From Linyphia triangularis (lineage: Eukaryota; Arthropoda; Arachnida; Araneae; Linyphiidae), in contig OZ021726.1 in the NCBI GenBank assembly GCA_963978545.1, forward strand, positions 56,341,959 to 56,405,958: a stretch of DNA of 64,000 nucleotides, written 5' to 3'. The translations under genes and the position numbers were made by a program. Positions within the stretch are counted from its first letter, which is position 1, and every line of letters starts with the position of its first letter. Shown here piece after piece: positions 25,575-56,291 of the stretch. A model generated the notes under the pieces. The model was not told where the DNA came from and ran no database searches. It worked only from the letters and a program-made list of their open reading frames with translations.

Positions 25575-27071
25575 CAGTAGTAGTCAAAATTATAGGGACA
25601 GGGGGAAAATATCCAAATCTTCGCTACAATTGGCTGGAAAATTATGCACATTTTATGGCTGGAAACGAATGATAAATGAAACATATTTTTATAAGTTTGT
25701 ATGAAAATATATGGGAAATTCATATTCCTAAAATGTATTTTGGATTTAGGCAGCCATGTGATACGGACAAAATTATAAGAACAACTGTATTTGTGTGTCC
25801 TAAAAGGCAAAATTTGCATGTTTTTTGTTCTGCATGCAGCACGGCACTCCCAGATAATATAAATCCTTGGTCAGCGATTGGGAACGTCGTATTCTATTTT
25901 TTTCAGTCATGCCGCTAGGTACTAAACTTTCGGAGTTTAAGAAAGGGAAAGTGGTTGCTTTTAAAAGTTCTGGACTTATTGCGCGTCAAATTGCGACAAA
26001 GCTGAATAGACCGATAATGGTCATTTATAATTTTCTTAAAAATCCCATTAAATATGAACAGCAAAGACATACAAGTAGGCCATCTTCTGTTTTTTTGTGT
26101 GAAAACGGAATGATAATAAGAAGAACTAGCTCCAAAAAAAAAAAAAAAAACATCGACGAAAATTAAAAAGGAATTAAACTTACGATGCAGTGATCGAACT
26201 GTTCGACGTGTTTTACAAAAAGAAAAAATTGTTCTTTATGGGAAAATTAATGTCATGACCACCACTTACAAAAGTTTATAAGAGACTGAGAATGGAGTTT
26301 GCCAAAAAATGCATGACTATGAGTAAAAAGTGAGATGATGTTGCTTTTTCCGATGAGAAAAAGTTTAATTTAGATCGACCAGATGGTTTTCGATACTTTT
26401 GGTATGATCTCCGTAAAAAAAAAGAAATTTCCTCCAAGCGTACATTTGTAGATGGCTCAGTAATGGTTTAGTGAAGTTTTGCAACTGAGAAAACTACTCC
26501 AATAATTTTTGTGTCGGGCAGAATTAGTTCTGAGAATTGTCTTGATATATTAGCCGATAATCTTTTGCCAGAAGCACCGTTAATTACAATGATGCTAATT
26601 TCATGAAACTACTTGACCGGCCAGCCAGAAGCCCCGATCTAAATCCAATGGAAAATCCGTAAGGTATTCTGGTTCACGAAGTATACAAAAAAGATATTCA
26701 ATATCAAAACAAGCAAGAACTCATGTCTTTCATCGAAAAAACCTGGATAAAAATTTCCAAGAACGTTCTGAAAGATCTGCCAAATTCCATGGCGTCAAGA
26801 CTGAGTAAAGTAATTGAGAAGAAGTGGGAGATTATTAATTGTGTATTTTAGGCCAAAACATTCATTGTTCTTATAATTTTGTCCAGTTTTTACAATGACA
26901 CTTTTTGTTAATTATGGCAAAATATTAATATTTTGCATTTTCCAATGTATTGCATTATACAATTATTTATAGCATAAAAAAGCATTTTATATACGCATTT
27001 TTCTTTATTTACTTCAGAAATAACTTTTTTGTGCAGTTTTCAGTTGTCTTTATCATTCTTAATCACCACTG
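25575..27071 (+). mobile_element. Tc1-like DNA transposon, inactivated
   Basis: 1497 bp from CAGTAGTAGTC to the inverted GATxACCACTG-type end, flanked by TA on both sides (25573-25574, 27072-27073). The first 28 bases of each end are imperfect inverted repeats. It encodes a broken transposase on the plus strand and ends about 280 bp from the last exon of the protease gene. Confidence 0.88.
25909..26851 (+). pseudogene. Tc1/mariner transposase pseudogene
   Basis: Starts MPLGTKLSEFKKGKVVAF (25909), the usual N-terminal helix-turn-helix of Tc1-like transposases, followed by SGLIARQIATKLNRP. Later frames contain CSDRTVRRVLQKEKIVLYG, then VAFSDEKKFNLD (first catalytic Asp) and RPARSPDLNPMEN (third catalytic Glu). 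The expected second Asp segment is missing, there are several frameshifts, and a TAA replaces the Trp codon after PMENP. It is dead. Confidence 0.85.
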
Positions 27072-27351
27072 TATAAGGCTTTCACAAATGTCTTAAAAAT
27101 TAAGACCATTTGGAATCTGATTATGGTGCCACTTTTGTGTCTTATCTCAAGACATTTTAATTTGCAGTGAAAGTGATAAGAACATAGTGAGTAGATAATC
27201 ACACACACATTTGTCTTATTTTACAACGATCTTTGGAGTTTTATCTCCGAATTAAAATTGAGCGTCTTTCTATAACTTAACAATGAGCAGGATAGACTAT
27301 ACAAGAAAGAACACATTGCACTAGTATCACATTAAGTTAAGATATGAAGTT

Positions 27352-45986
<18,635 letters not shown>

Positions 45987-47143
45987 CTGTGGACAGAAGA
46001 GAGATCATATGCCCTTGACATTTAAAACGGACAACTTTAATATATACAGAGAAGTTTTTGAAAATATGCGTATCTGTCAGCTATGCTACATAATGTAGTT
46101 AGAAGCTTTTACCCTAGTCATCTGAACCCAATATTCCCAAGAAAACTATAAATGCTATTTGTCAAATGAAAGGTTTTCTTTAAATGAGTTCCCATATCAA
46201 ACTCAAAAAGAAAACCTGTAATTGACCACCATCACAAGCAATTCGAAATTAATTAAACCTAAATTATGAAGACTCATATATATAACAGTATTGAAGGTTC
46301 AGGTAAGATTAGCAGGATTTCAATAAATTCAACAGAGAGTGCTTTAAAGTACGACTTATTCCATTTACAAGAAGAGGAAAGTTAACTCACATTTTAGCTT
46401 TCTCAACAAGTTTGTCTCTAAACTAGTTAATTTGGCGATATTTTTATTTATATATATGCTAAAAAAAAACCTCCAAATTGTCCGGGTGTCATCACGTGTC
46501 GTTAACATTACAAGGGGGACATTTCAGTCATTAAATGTTGCCAAATTTCACATATTTGGTACGGGGACCCCATATACTACACTAGAAAAGTGTGATGAAT
46601 CGGTTTTTTAATGACACTTAACTACCGCAATCCAACTTTTTGTTTCGAGTACTTTTATACTAGAAAAAAAATATAGAAATTCACTTGCATTCAAAGTACT
46701 TTCAAAAGAAGGACAAGGAGTTGGGGGGGGGGGGGGTCTTCTTATTTTTGTATTTAAAAGTTGTATTATGAGGGGTTTTTTTAAACAGGGTGAATAGAAG
46801 TATACAAAACCGGTTAGATAAAAACGAGTAAAAGATATTAATTCTATGGGAAACTATATTGGTATTATTACCAATAAAAATTAATAATTATAAACCATGT
46901 GATTAAAAATATGAGAATACATTTATTTGACAAGTATATCACAACCTCTGCTGGGGCCATTGGCTAGTGCAGATATACAGGGGAATACAAGATGGCTAAA
47001 GTTTTCGCCTTAATTTTTTTAAAAATAGTAATTGAGTTTGCTATTAAAATATGATTAAAATGTTATGCACTGATTTTCTCTTAAAATGAATAATTTAAAT
47101 TATAGTCTACGAATTTAACCACTTTTCTCCACTTTGTCTTTAG

Positions 47144-47234
47144 TTTAAAATGACAGGAGACGGAACTTTCGTGATGATTCCAGACAATATACATGGCCCA
47201 GGGTTGTGCATCTGTCGGGAATTGATTATTATAG
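47144..47234 (+). other. Exon-like segment, unknown product
   Basis: Acceptor CACTTTGTCTTTAG and donor ATAG|GTAAAA enclose an open frame containing MTGDGTFVMIPDNIHGPGLC then ICRELII. No family recognised; chance is a real possibility. Confidence 0.15.
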
Positions 47235-48699
47235 GTAAAATAGTTTAACTTTTAATAATACAAAATATTTACCTAATTTTGGCTTCTACATTGTATCAAT
47301 GTTATAAGAAGTTTATAAAAAGGCTTCTTATAAGTCCGAATTCAATAGTTTCAGACAAAACTACAAATGTTAGCAATAGATGCGGTATATCTAATTAAGG
47401 TTCTCGTTGAGGTGAGTTTCCATATTAAAATTCAATCGGAATTTTCAACCGAGAGTACTGAGTATAAATTAAAATACAAGGGAAGGAGGGGCATATTTCA
47501 AGAAATATCCTTTGTTTCCTCAAAAATAATTTACTTAACTAAGGCACTTACATTTTTTTTTTTTGGCACTATTTTTTGAAAATTCCAATTAATAAATAAC
47601 TACTCCAATTTCAATAAAATAAAAGTTCATTACAATTTTTTCCCGAAGGAATGTTTATCATTACTTTAAAAACAATAAGTTATTTTTTGTGTAACATATA
47701 ACAGAAAATGTATTGCTCGAGGTACAAATAATATTTCATGGTAGAAAAGGCTTATCAAAACATTTTTCTTCAAATGAACAAAAAAAAAAAAAATCTAAAA
47801 ATAGTTCTAAAAACATCCCGACCGAAAATTCCTTTGGAAATAAAATAAGACTTTCCCACCACAAATTAATTAAATAAAACAAACAACTATCAAAACAACA
47901 ATCCTAAATTAATAAGCAATTCTTAAAATACATTAGCAAAAGAAAAATATATTCCAATTAAAATTTTACCTTTAGTAAAACAAGGCAAAATGTTATTTTT
48001 TTTTTCTCTCTGCAATCTTCCAGAAGATAAAAAATATCCAGCGAGTTCGAGCAAAAAAAAACAACACAGTTTCAAACTTCGCAATCAAACAAACCATCAA
48101 CAGTCTATAGCCGTTCGTACACTCTGTCTGCCGGTCCTTGATGGCAAAAGAAAAATACACGACAACACGTGTTTGAAAGGCAGTGTCAATATGGGGGCGG
48201 GGATTCAGTGGAACTCAAAATACAACAAAAGACACTCCAGCCAACGAGTGGACATCTCAACTCAAGGACGCCAAACAGAATAGCGAAATTAAATTAGACG
48301 GAAAACAGGTTTTTGGTTGACTACAGAGAACTTATCTTTTATCGGGGTTATCCCGGCTGGTTAGTCAATAATTACTTTTCCCATCTAAACTTTTGATCGG
48401 AACCGCATAGTAACATGGATTGTTCCGCGAACGAGGAATACGAGTTACTATAAGAATTCAGAACGCGTACAGGAAGTTACTAAACTCGCCTTTTGAAACA
48501 AGAACCACAGAGGCACATCTAGGGGGGGGGGGGGGGAAGAAGGGGGAAAAAAGAAGAAAGGGAAAAAAAAAAAGTGAATGTTACATACATTTGAAGCAAA
48601 TTTGTGTTTTTAATAATGCAATTAACAGAAAAATATCTTATTGTAATATTTTAATTGGAAGATAATGAAGATATATGAGGCATTGAGGATTGAGTGCCA

Positions 48700-48990
48700 A
48701 AAGGAATCCCCCCTCAATTTGATTTTTGCAGTTGAAATCTAGAGGGGATTTGATTCAGTTGTTTAAATTTATCAAACAGGGTGATTTCAAGGTTTAGGGT
48801 TCAATATGGGGTACTGAAGAAGAGATCATGCAGGTAAGTTCTTTAAATCACGTTTTAAGTTGGAGAATTGGAAACATAACGTTTAGAATAGAGTGATTAA
48901 TAAGTGGAACAATCTGCCAGATCACATTGTTAATTGTACCGGAGTCAAAGACAGCTGGATGTATACAGGGGGATTGTTCAGAAAAGTTAA
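48700..48990 (+). pseudogene. LINE reverse-transcriptase C-terminal remnant
   Basis: Frames contain RGDLIQLFKFIKQGDF and, after a shift, a RVI-like INKWNNLPDHIVNCTGVK stretch. This is the familiar tail of many non-LTR reverse transcriptases (RGDLI...FK; F..R.V..WN.LP...V.A....FK..LD). Frameshifts and stops make it dead. Confidence 0.65.
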
Positions 48991-50622
48991 ATTGGACCAA
49001 CCTAATTGTGGACCTAGTGCCTGCAGTTGGTCGTTATTTTTGTATTTGTACTTATAATTTTATTTTTTACTCATTCAGATTACATTGGAGCAACTAAAAT
49101 TTGTGTTTGTTGGACATAACGAAGTAAATTGTTAGAAATAAAATTTAATAGTGAGTTTTTGAATTAGTATAGTTAATTTATTATTATTATAAGTCAACCT
49201 CGAGTTTCAGTTTCAGAAAATGTAACATGACACATGAATGTATGTTCGTTGATTTTCCAAAGATTGCTTGAGTTTCTGAAACAACGTAAGAAAATTGTAT
49301 GCTCTGTACATAAACGCTAGTGGTAAGAAAGTGATAACTGTCTTAAAGAATAGTGGTAAAAAAAGGTACTAGTTACAAGTTTGATTGTTTAGTCACAATA
49401 TATCCATTATGGAAATCATATTATCTTTAGATAGGTTAAGAAAAATATTATTAATTTTAAATATAATAAAATTAGCATTTTCTATTATTTTAATTGAATA
49501 TAGTATCTATTATACCTTCAATAATGCCCATAGAAATTCATTATTTTTCTACATGTTACATGAGAACAATTTCACAAATTCTTTATGTGTTAGTCAAATC
49601 GAAAATTTAAAAATGAATAGATATATTTAAAAAAAAATAATAATAATAATAATATTTCGGTTTGACAGATTTGCAAATAAATTGTATGAATTATTAAAAA
49701 TATTGTTTTTTAATTGAGTATAAGCAAACGACTTATTAAAATAAAATTTAACTATAAAACTCACTGTATTAGTAGTTTAATGGATACTAATATTTTTTTG
49801 CAGTTTCCATAATTGAATAAATTTTTAAGTACTAATTAGTGAATAGTACTCAATGGAGGATAATAATATTAGAAGGGGGATTTATTTATTAACATTGAAT
49901 TAAAAGACATCTTTTAAGAAATTTACATTTGTTTTGATTCAAAAACAAAAACATTTTAAGAGAACATTTTCAAATTTGTTATGTTTTAATTGTTGCAGTT
50001 TGTGAAATTGAGTTCTGAACTTGGATTGGCAATAACATAAAAAATTGCATATTTAAATGCATTAATCCCAAAATAAAATTTAAAAGAAAAGAAACCCGAA
50101 TATGTTGTGTTTAGACAACTTTAACTCTTACAATATTTGAAATTGAGTTTTAAACTTGGATTGATAGTAAAATAAAAATTGTATTTTTGAATGTATAGAC
50201 GCAACACAGTTAATTAATACGTATTAATGTATTTTCACATTTAACTAATAATTTCAAAATATGACGAAAGACACATATTTCAATCCATTTCGTGTTAAAT
50301 GTTATTATAAAATGTAATATTAATGTTCATTATAATATTGATATTAATTATTATTCATCCAGACAAATTAAAAGTTTTAAGAAACAATTTATATCTCCCT
50401 CAAATTCACAAGTTAGATTTTTAAAATTTAATTAAGAATTTCAATGTCTGATATTATATGAAATAAACATACTTAATACGTTTGACATGAAACCCCTTCT
50501 AATATTTCTATATTAATAGGAATAGAACTATAAAATTATCGTATTTGCTTATTCTATCAATCATTAAATTAATAATGGTAGTATTGATAACAATTTGAAT
50601 AGTGTAATTAAATATTTCTAAG

Positions 50623-53393
50623 CTAGCTGAATCGCTACGAAATTTTACCATGTGCAATTTTTTAGCTACTTGCGTGGCCTCGCGTTGCGGAGATCCGTCA
50701 TCGGTGTACAGGTCCCAGCTTTTGGCACTTCGCTCCCTGGAAGGTTGATTGCTACGCAAGACCCAGCTCGCTACGATCGCCGAAAAGTTCATAATAAGCA
50801 CAGGCTTACTTCACTCATTGAAAGGTTCATTGCAATGCAAACATGGGCTCGCTTCACTTGCTTAAAGGTTCATTGTTGAGCAAGCATAAGCTCGCCACAC
50901 TCACTAAAAAATAATTGCTGCATAAACCCTTATTATTAGAAACCCCTCCCCTGTCGAGAAACAAAATAAAAATTACCCTTTAATACAATAATGCAACACC
51001 ACTTTGAGAATATTTTAACACGTGCTTGTGAAAAGTAAAATTAGACGGCCAAAACTACTTATGTTGAAATTTTAAGAGCTCTAGGCCTATTAGAAGTCGC
51101 TTTTTGTGAATTTTTTTTTAATAAAGCCAAACTGAAATTTTAACTTTATTTTTGTCAAAAGTTCAATTAAAGCCCAAAACTACTTTTGTTGAAAATTTCA
51201 GAACCCAATTAGAAATCGTTTTGTAAAATATTTATTAATTAATTAAAAAAGATAATTAAAAAAGAAGTAAATAAAATTTAAAATTCTGTTTTTCAAAAGT
51301 CCAATTAGAAGGCCAAAACTACATAAGTTGAAAATTTCAGAGCTGTAACCCCATTAGAAATCGTTTTGTAAAATATGTATTAATTAATTAAAAAATTAAT
51401 TGAAAAAGAACTCAATAAAAATTTAAAATTCTGTTTTTCAAAATTCCAATTCCAAGACCAAAATCACTTATGTTGAAAATTTCAGAGCTGTAGCCCTATT
51501 AGAAATCATTTTCTAAAATATTTGTTAATTAATTAAAAAAAAAAACTAATCAAGATTTTAAAATTCAGTTTTTCAAAACTACAATTATAAGGCTAAAACT
51601 ACTTACAGTGGGTAAAAAAAGTCTGCGTACGGAACCCAAAGTTACAAATAAATTAGGATAATTTCTTATCTTTTGTTTCATATCTTGAGCAACTTCTGAA
51701 ATATGTTTAATTTGATTTTTTTAAATAAGTTTATAATAAATGTGTGTTTTTACAAAACGCAGCAAGTATTTAAATTGAAATATTTAGGAGATGTTGCTAA
51801 TTGCCATGCAAAAAAAGTTTCCGTACGCAATACGAAAATTAATTCGTCTTCCACAAAAGACTTGCAGTAAATTTTCAAAACTGAAGCGTACGCAAGTGTC
51901 ATGAAGACATGATAGCAGCAATTATTTCATTTTTGCACGTAGCTTATAGTCTTAAAATGGAGTTCCTAAATCTATTCGTAAGTTGGTGATTCAGTTATCT
52001 AGGAAAAAAATTGTCGAAATCTTTAATGAATTGAAGTCTAGTACAATATATTATTGAAAGAAACCAATGTGCTTCAAATTTTTTAGGATAGAGATCGATC
52101 AGGAAAATTTTCAAAGCTAAAACGCTTGCATAAAAGAAATATCCTATAGTAAGTTTCAAAAGAATCTGCGAATAAGTGCACCTTAAGTCGCACATGGCTC
52201 AAAAATTGATAAAAACATTGAAGTGACATCTTAAACTGTGAGAAATTTTATTGAAATAGCGGGTCTGAATGGACTTGCAGCCCGTAATAAGTAACAGAAA
52301 AAAGAGCATAGATTTTGCAAAGTCCATTTTAGTGATGAATTAAAATTAAATATCCAAGGGTCATATAATTCAGTTATGGTCGGGAGAAAACGAATTTAAC
52401 AAATGTTAACTTATAATTTATGTGGAACTGTCAAACACGGTGGAGGAGACGTTAAGGTTTGGGGCTGTATGGAGCTGCTAGTATGGACTTGGGAATTGTC
52501 ACTTGGGAATTGTCTTCAATGTGTTTAACAATTCTTAAACCATGTGCGACATGAGATGCACTTATTCGCGGATTATATTGAACATTACTATAGGATATTT
52601 CTTTTATGCAAGCGATTTAGCTTAGAAAATTTTCCTGATCGATCTCTATCCTCAAAAATTTGAAGCACATCGGTGTCTTTCAATAATATATTGTACTAGA
52701 CTCAATTCGTTAAAGATAATGCCTATTTTTTGGATTATCTATTTTCATAGATAATCCAACATTTTATAACTGAATCACCAACTCAATAATAGGTTTAGGA
52801 ACTCCATTTTAAGGTAATCAGCAAAAAACCTCAAATTAAACAATTGCTGCTATCATGTCATCATGACACTTGCGTACACTTCACTTTTGTAAATTTACTT
52901 CAAGTCTGTTGTGGAAAACGCTAGAATTAATTTTCATATGGCGTAAGGAAACTTTTTTTGCATGGCACTTAGCAACATCTCTTAAATATTTCAATTTAAA
53001 TACTTGCTGCGTTTAGTAAAAACAGGCATTTATTATAAACTTATTTTAAAGAATCAAATTAAACATATTCAGTAGTTACTGAAGATATGAAGCAAAAGTT
53101 TAGAAATCATGCTAATTTATTTGTAACTTTGGCTTCCGTACGGAGACTTTTTTTACCCACTGTATGTTAAAAATTTCAGAGCTGTACGTCTATTTGAAAT
53201 CACTTTGTAAAAAAATTTAATTAAAAAAGAACTAATTAAAATTTCCACATTCTGTTTGTCAAAGGTACAATTAGAAGTCCAAAACTACTTCTGTTGAAAA
53301 TTTCAGAGCTCTACTCCAATTTTAAGTAGCTTTCTATAGATCCCCCCCCCCCCCCCCACACACACATACATTACTTTGTTTTATCATTAGAGA
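50623..53393 (-). mobile_element. Helitron-like element copy 2, interrupted by a Tc1 foldback
   Basis: On the minus strand it begins TCTCTAATGATAAAAC (53393) after an A and ends GCGATTCAGCTAG (50623), followed by C where T is expected. Interior units match Helitron copy 1 (GCTGTAGCCCxATTAGAAAT..TTTTGTAAAAT type repeats, then GCGAAGCGA units). Without the 1.56-kb insert it would be about 1.2 kb, like copy 1 (1269 bp). Confidence 0.7.
51606..53162. mobile_element. Tc1-derived foldback with inverted arms of over 600 bp
   Basis: Ends CAGTGGGTAAAAAAAGTCT at both termini (inverted), flanked by TA (51604-51605, 53163-53164). The left arm 51606 to about 52227 is repeated inverted from about 52498 to 53162. 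The 270-bp centre encodes remnants of a Tc1 transposase (HFSDELKLNIQGS, then TVKHGGGDVKVWGCM). So two copies of the same transposon end face each other around a piece of the catalytic domain. Confidence 0.87.
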
Positions 53394-54170
53394 TTATCCA
53401 GTCAGCTCACAAATACAAGTTAAATCTATCTAAAATTCAAAATATATCCTTTTCGCAATTACAGTAAATTAACAATCGTAACGTTACAAATTGCCACTAA
53501 CAATTTAGAGACGAATAACTTAGGTATCAGGTTTTTCTTTTGAATTTTAAACGCAACCTATGTTTTCCAACTTAAGCTCAATAGATATAAAAGAAACCCT
53601 TTTTGTACCGAATTAGATTAAAATGGAGGCTTATCTGAGATCAGCAAAATAATTGCATTTTAAACCAACTCATGATAATATTTTATAATTCGAAATATAT
53701 GTTGCATTACCAGTTCATCTACATTGTAAAAAGGTTGTAGAAGAAACTGAGGGAAATAAAATTTATACCACTATATTTTGATACATTGACTACTTTTTAT
53801 CATTTTGTCGCATGTTTCTCACCCCCAGAGTCAGATAAATGTTCCAACGTTGTCGTTAACCTTGTCTTCCACACCTACCCTAGATAAGAAAAGTCATTCC
53901 CTAGCTTGCTTAAAAAAAATTGCTAAACAACATTGAGCTGGGACAATTTATCTTTGTTGTACAATAAAGTTTACGTTGCACTTGATATTTTGAAGAAAGC
54001 GCGTTTTTTGGTGTTGTGGCTGGTAAATAAAATATATATTGATTACAGTGCAAGAGGTATGCGATATAGAACATTTTCGAATTTGTTGCCTGAACTAAAA
54101 AAAAAAACAAAAAAAAAACGCAGCATTTGAAATTTGACGAAAACCATTTAAAATTCAGGAATCAGGTATC
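53394..54170. other. AT-rich DNA, no gene recognised
   Basis: No repeat end or coding motif identified between the Helitron and the candidate 5' exon. Confidence 0.4.
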
Positions 54171-54179
54171 AGTACTCAC

Positions 54180-54330
54180 CAGGTGCTTGCTGCAGTATAG
54201 ACGGCCAGATACGAACAACGAAAGAAACATCCGTGCAACTTATTCCGGTTTCCGAGAAGATAAGGCACCGGAAAAGCCCGCCATGACGTTGCTAACTGAT
54301 GGGTTCTTTTTCTTACGTTAGACTGTAATT
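54180..54330 (-). other. Possible 5' exon of the protease gene (speculative)
   Basis: On the minus strand the sequence CACCTG|GTGAGTACT at 54185-54171 is an excellent splice donor, and the 150 bases upstream of it are more G+C-rich than their surroundings. The signal-peptide exon begins right at a splice acceptor, so an upstream untranslated exon is expected, and this is a candidate 8 kb away. No expression data can be seen; the exon start is a guess. Confidence 0.25.
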
Positions 54331-54736
54331 ATCATCCACGAGCGACCTCACACCAGAGAAATTTTCCTCTTACTACAATAAAATGGAATTCCAAGGTCAA
54401 GATCGGTCCGAATATTCCTCATCTTGCGTCACTATTGACCGTCGAGGTTTGATGAACTTGCGCTGATCTTTACCTAGATCTCGATTTTGAAAAGGGGAAG
54501 ATATAATTCAACTTGCAGTTTCGTAAAGCATTTAAGTGGGTTAGTGGCATATTGGTTTGCCATACTTCTCAAGAAAAAACGTAGAGTGATTAATCAAAGT
54601 GTTGTGTCAATGCCATACGTGATATTGTGGTGTGTGTAGATTTTGGTATAGAGAGGTCGTCATATGGGTTTTTTCGGAGAATTCAGAGGTCTAACAGATT
54701 TTGAAATAATAGGCTGAGGTAATAAGGTTAGTTGGT

Positions 54737-54905
54737 TGTTTTCAGATTATCTGGCGCCGTCAGCAACACGAGGGCTATAATGCGTCGAAACATTCGTCAT
54801 TAGATAAGCCAACATACATTTACAAACACCAATGCCTAACACGGGACCCGCAACCTCGCGGTCTAGAAGCTAGCAAGCTAACCACTACACCGTTTGGTGG
54901 GCCAG
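54737..54905 (-). mobile_element. tRNA-derived SINE, family 1
   Basis: On the minus strand: an A-box-like GTGTAGTGGTTAGC, about 45 bases later GAGGTTGCGGGTCC in the B-box position, then a body ending ATAGCCCTCGTGTTGCTGAC, GGCGCCAGAT and a CAACCAAC tail. The tail portion recurs at 37828-37901. Confidence 0.75.
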
Positions 54906-55474
54906 AGTTCAGAAAGAAAGCTAAGAGCTAAGGAAAGAACTAAAGCGCCAAATCTATTGTCTTCTTTTATGTCATCTTGGTTGATTGACTGCTCTAAAGG
55001 ATTCATGGTGTTTTTTAATAAGAATTTAATTTTTCTTAACATTTTACGACATTATTTTTGCATAACTTAGGACTCGAAAAAGCCTTTCTCTTTATTGGAA
55101 TAGGACAAGGCGTGGACTAGTGGAAGAGCAGAATTTTTCCACTTGTCAGAGTGTCCTAATTAAAACAATCATATCCTATAATTTAAACGCTTATACCTGC
55201 ATATTTTAACAGTAAAAACAATATTAAATTTGGGGTGTGGAACATTGCGCAACTTTCAGTTACACTATAATACTGATGTAGATTTGTGTAATTTACTGTT
55301 TTTATATTTTCATCATTCGTTTAGAAAAATTTGCCAATTTGGCGATATTTCTTGACGTAATTCAATTGGAAAGAGTATTCTGTGTTGAAAGAATTAGTTT
55401 TTAAACATTTTACGCAATTAAAGCATTTTTACGGAAATTTTGGAGTTGGGGACGTTTAGAACACTTTAACCCCT

Positions 55475-55911
55475 TGCCTGTGGAATATATTTGAGAAAAA
55501 CGTGCTAAAAATAGAAAAATATTTTGGGTTGGTTGAGATTTAATGGCGCCAGGGCAACACGAGTCTCATACTGCCGATCTGAGTTCAAGCTTCACCGAAT
55601 TGAAGCACCGATTTTTCTCTTGCCCGAACTCAGGTCGGGCATTCCGAAATTGACACATTTGCATTGCCCGAACAAATCAACTTCTTGCCTGTAACACCCG
55701 AACTTAGTTCAGGCAATGCAAATGCGCCAATTTTGGAATGTTTGACCTGAGTTCAGGCTAAAGAAAAATCGGTGCTGCAATTTTGTGAAGCTTGAATTCA
55801 GTTTCGCAGTATAGCCCTTGTCTAGCCCTTGCGCCGTTAAATCTCAACTAACCCAATTCCCTCCCCATTCTCTATTTTTAGCACGTTTTTCTCAAATATA
55901 TTCCACAGGCA
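55475..55911. mobile_element. 437-bp foldback element with SINE-tail-like modules on both arms
   Basis: Ends TGCCTGTGGAATATATTTGA are inverted copies, followed inward by AAACGTGCTAAAAATAG, then GGTTGGTTGAGATTTAA, a GGCGC(C/A) block and a TATACTGC / CATACTGC motif on both arms. No target duplication identified. Non-coding. Confidence 0.75.
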
Positions 55912-55998
55912 TTACCACAACAATTTTGATTAAAATCGTTAGAGCCGTTTTTTAGCAATCATTGAAAAGCATGATTTTTTTTTAATGGCAGCTACTTC

Positions 55999-56252
55999 TG
56001 TTTGCGGAATGGTAAGTGAGTGGCAACGATTACGAATTGTAAATAGAGAGTTGCCATGGAGACGCTGGAATAGTTCTAAAAAGAATATCTGTAATTCTAA
56101 AAATAATAATATCTGTTCGTATTCGAAAGATTTGGGCGACGGTTGATGTTTGTCATATTAAATGTGTTCGTCGTAATACTGTGGAGTTCTTTATTAATAG
56201 TTATCCATAACAAACGTAGTTTCGAACCTGATCTACTTGGTTTTATTCAACA
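55999..56252 (+). repeat. BEL 5' LTR (254 bp)
   Basis: Begins TGTTTGCGGAATGG and ends TTATTCAACA. Compared with the 3' LTR it has one extra T near the start, one extra AAT trinucleotide and one clear substitution (CTACTTGG against CTTCTTGG). Confidence 0.95.
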
Positions 56253-56257
56253 TTTTA

Positions 56258-56271
56258 TGGCGTCCGTGTGG
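56258..56271 (+). other. Candidate primer binding site
   Basis: TGGCGTCCGTGTGG lies five bases after the 5' LTR; a TGG start matches the CCA 3' end of tRNAs. The tRNA was not identified. Confidence 0.5.
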
Positions 56272-56291
56272 TATTTAATTATTGTTTGATC

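Larger units (their letters stand above)
45987..50622. other. Upstream of the signal exon: AT-rich DNA with scattered remnants
   Basis: Holds a G run (46722-46737), a short exon-like segment (47144-47234), A and G runs (47780, 48521-48536) and a LINE fragment (48700-48990). Several 60-97 codon frames show no recognisable domain. Confidence 0.4.

Noticed and set aside
48010..48290. 97-codon plus-strand frame as a gene
   Set aside because: Low-complexity start, no recognisable motif and no splice or promoter context; kept only as unexplained DNA.
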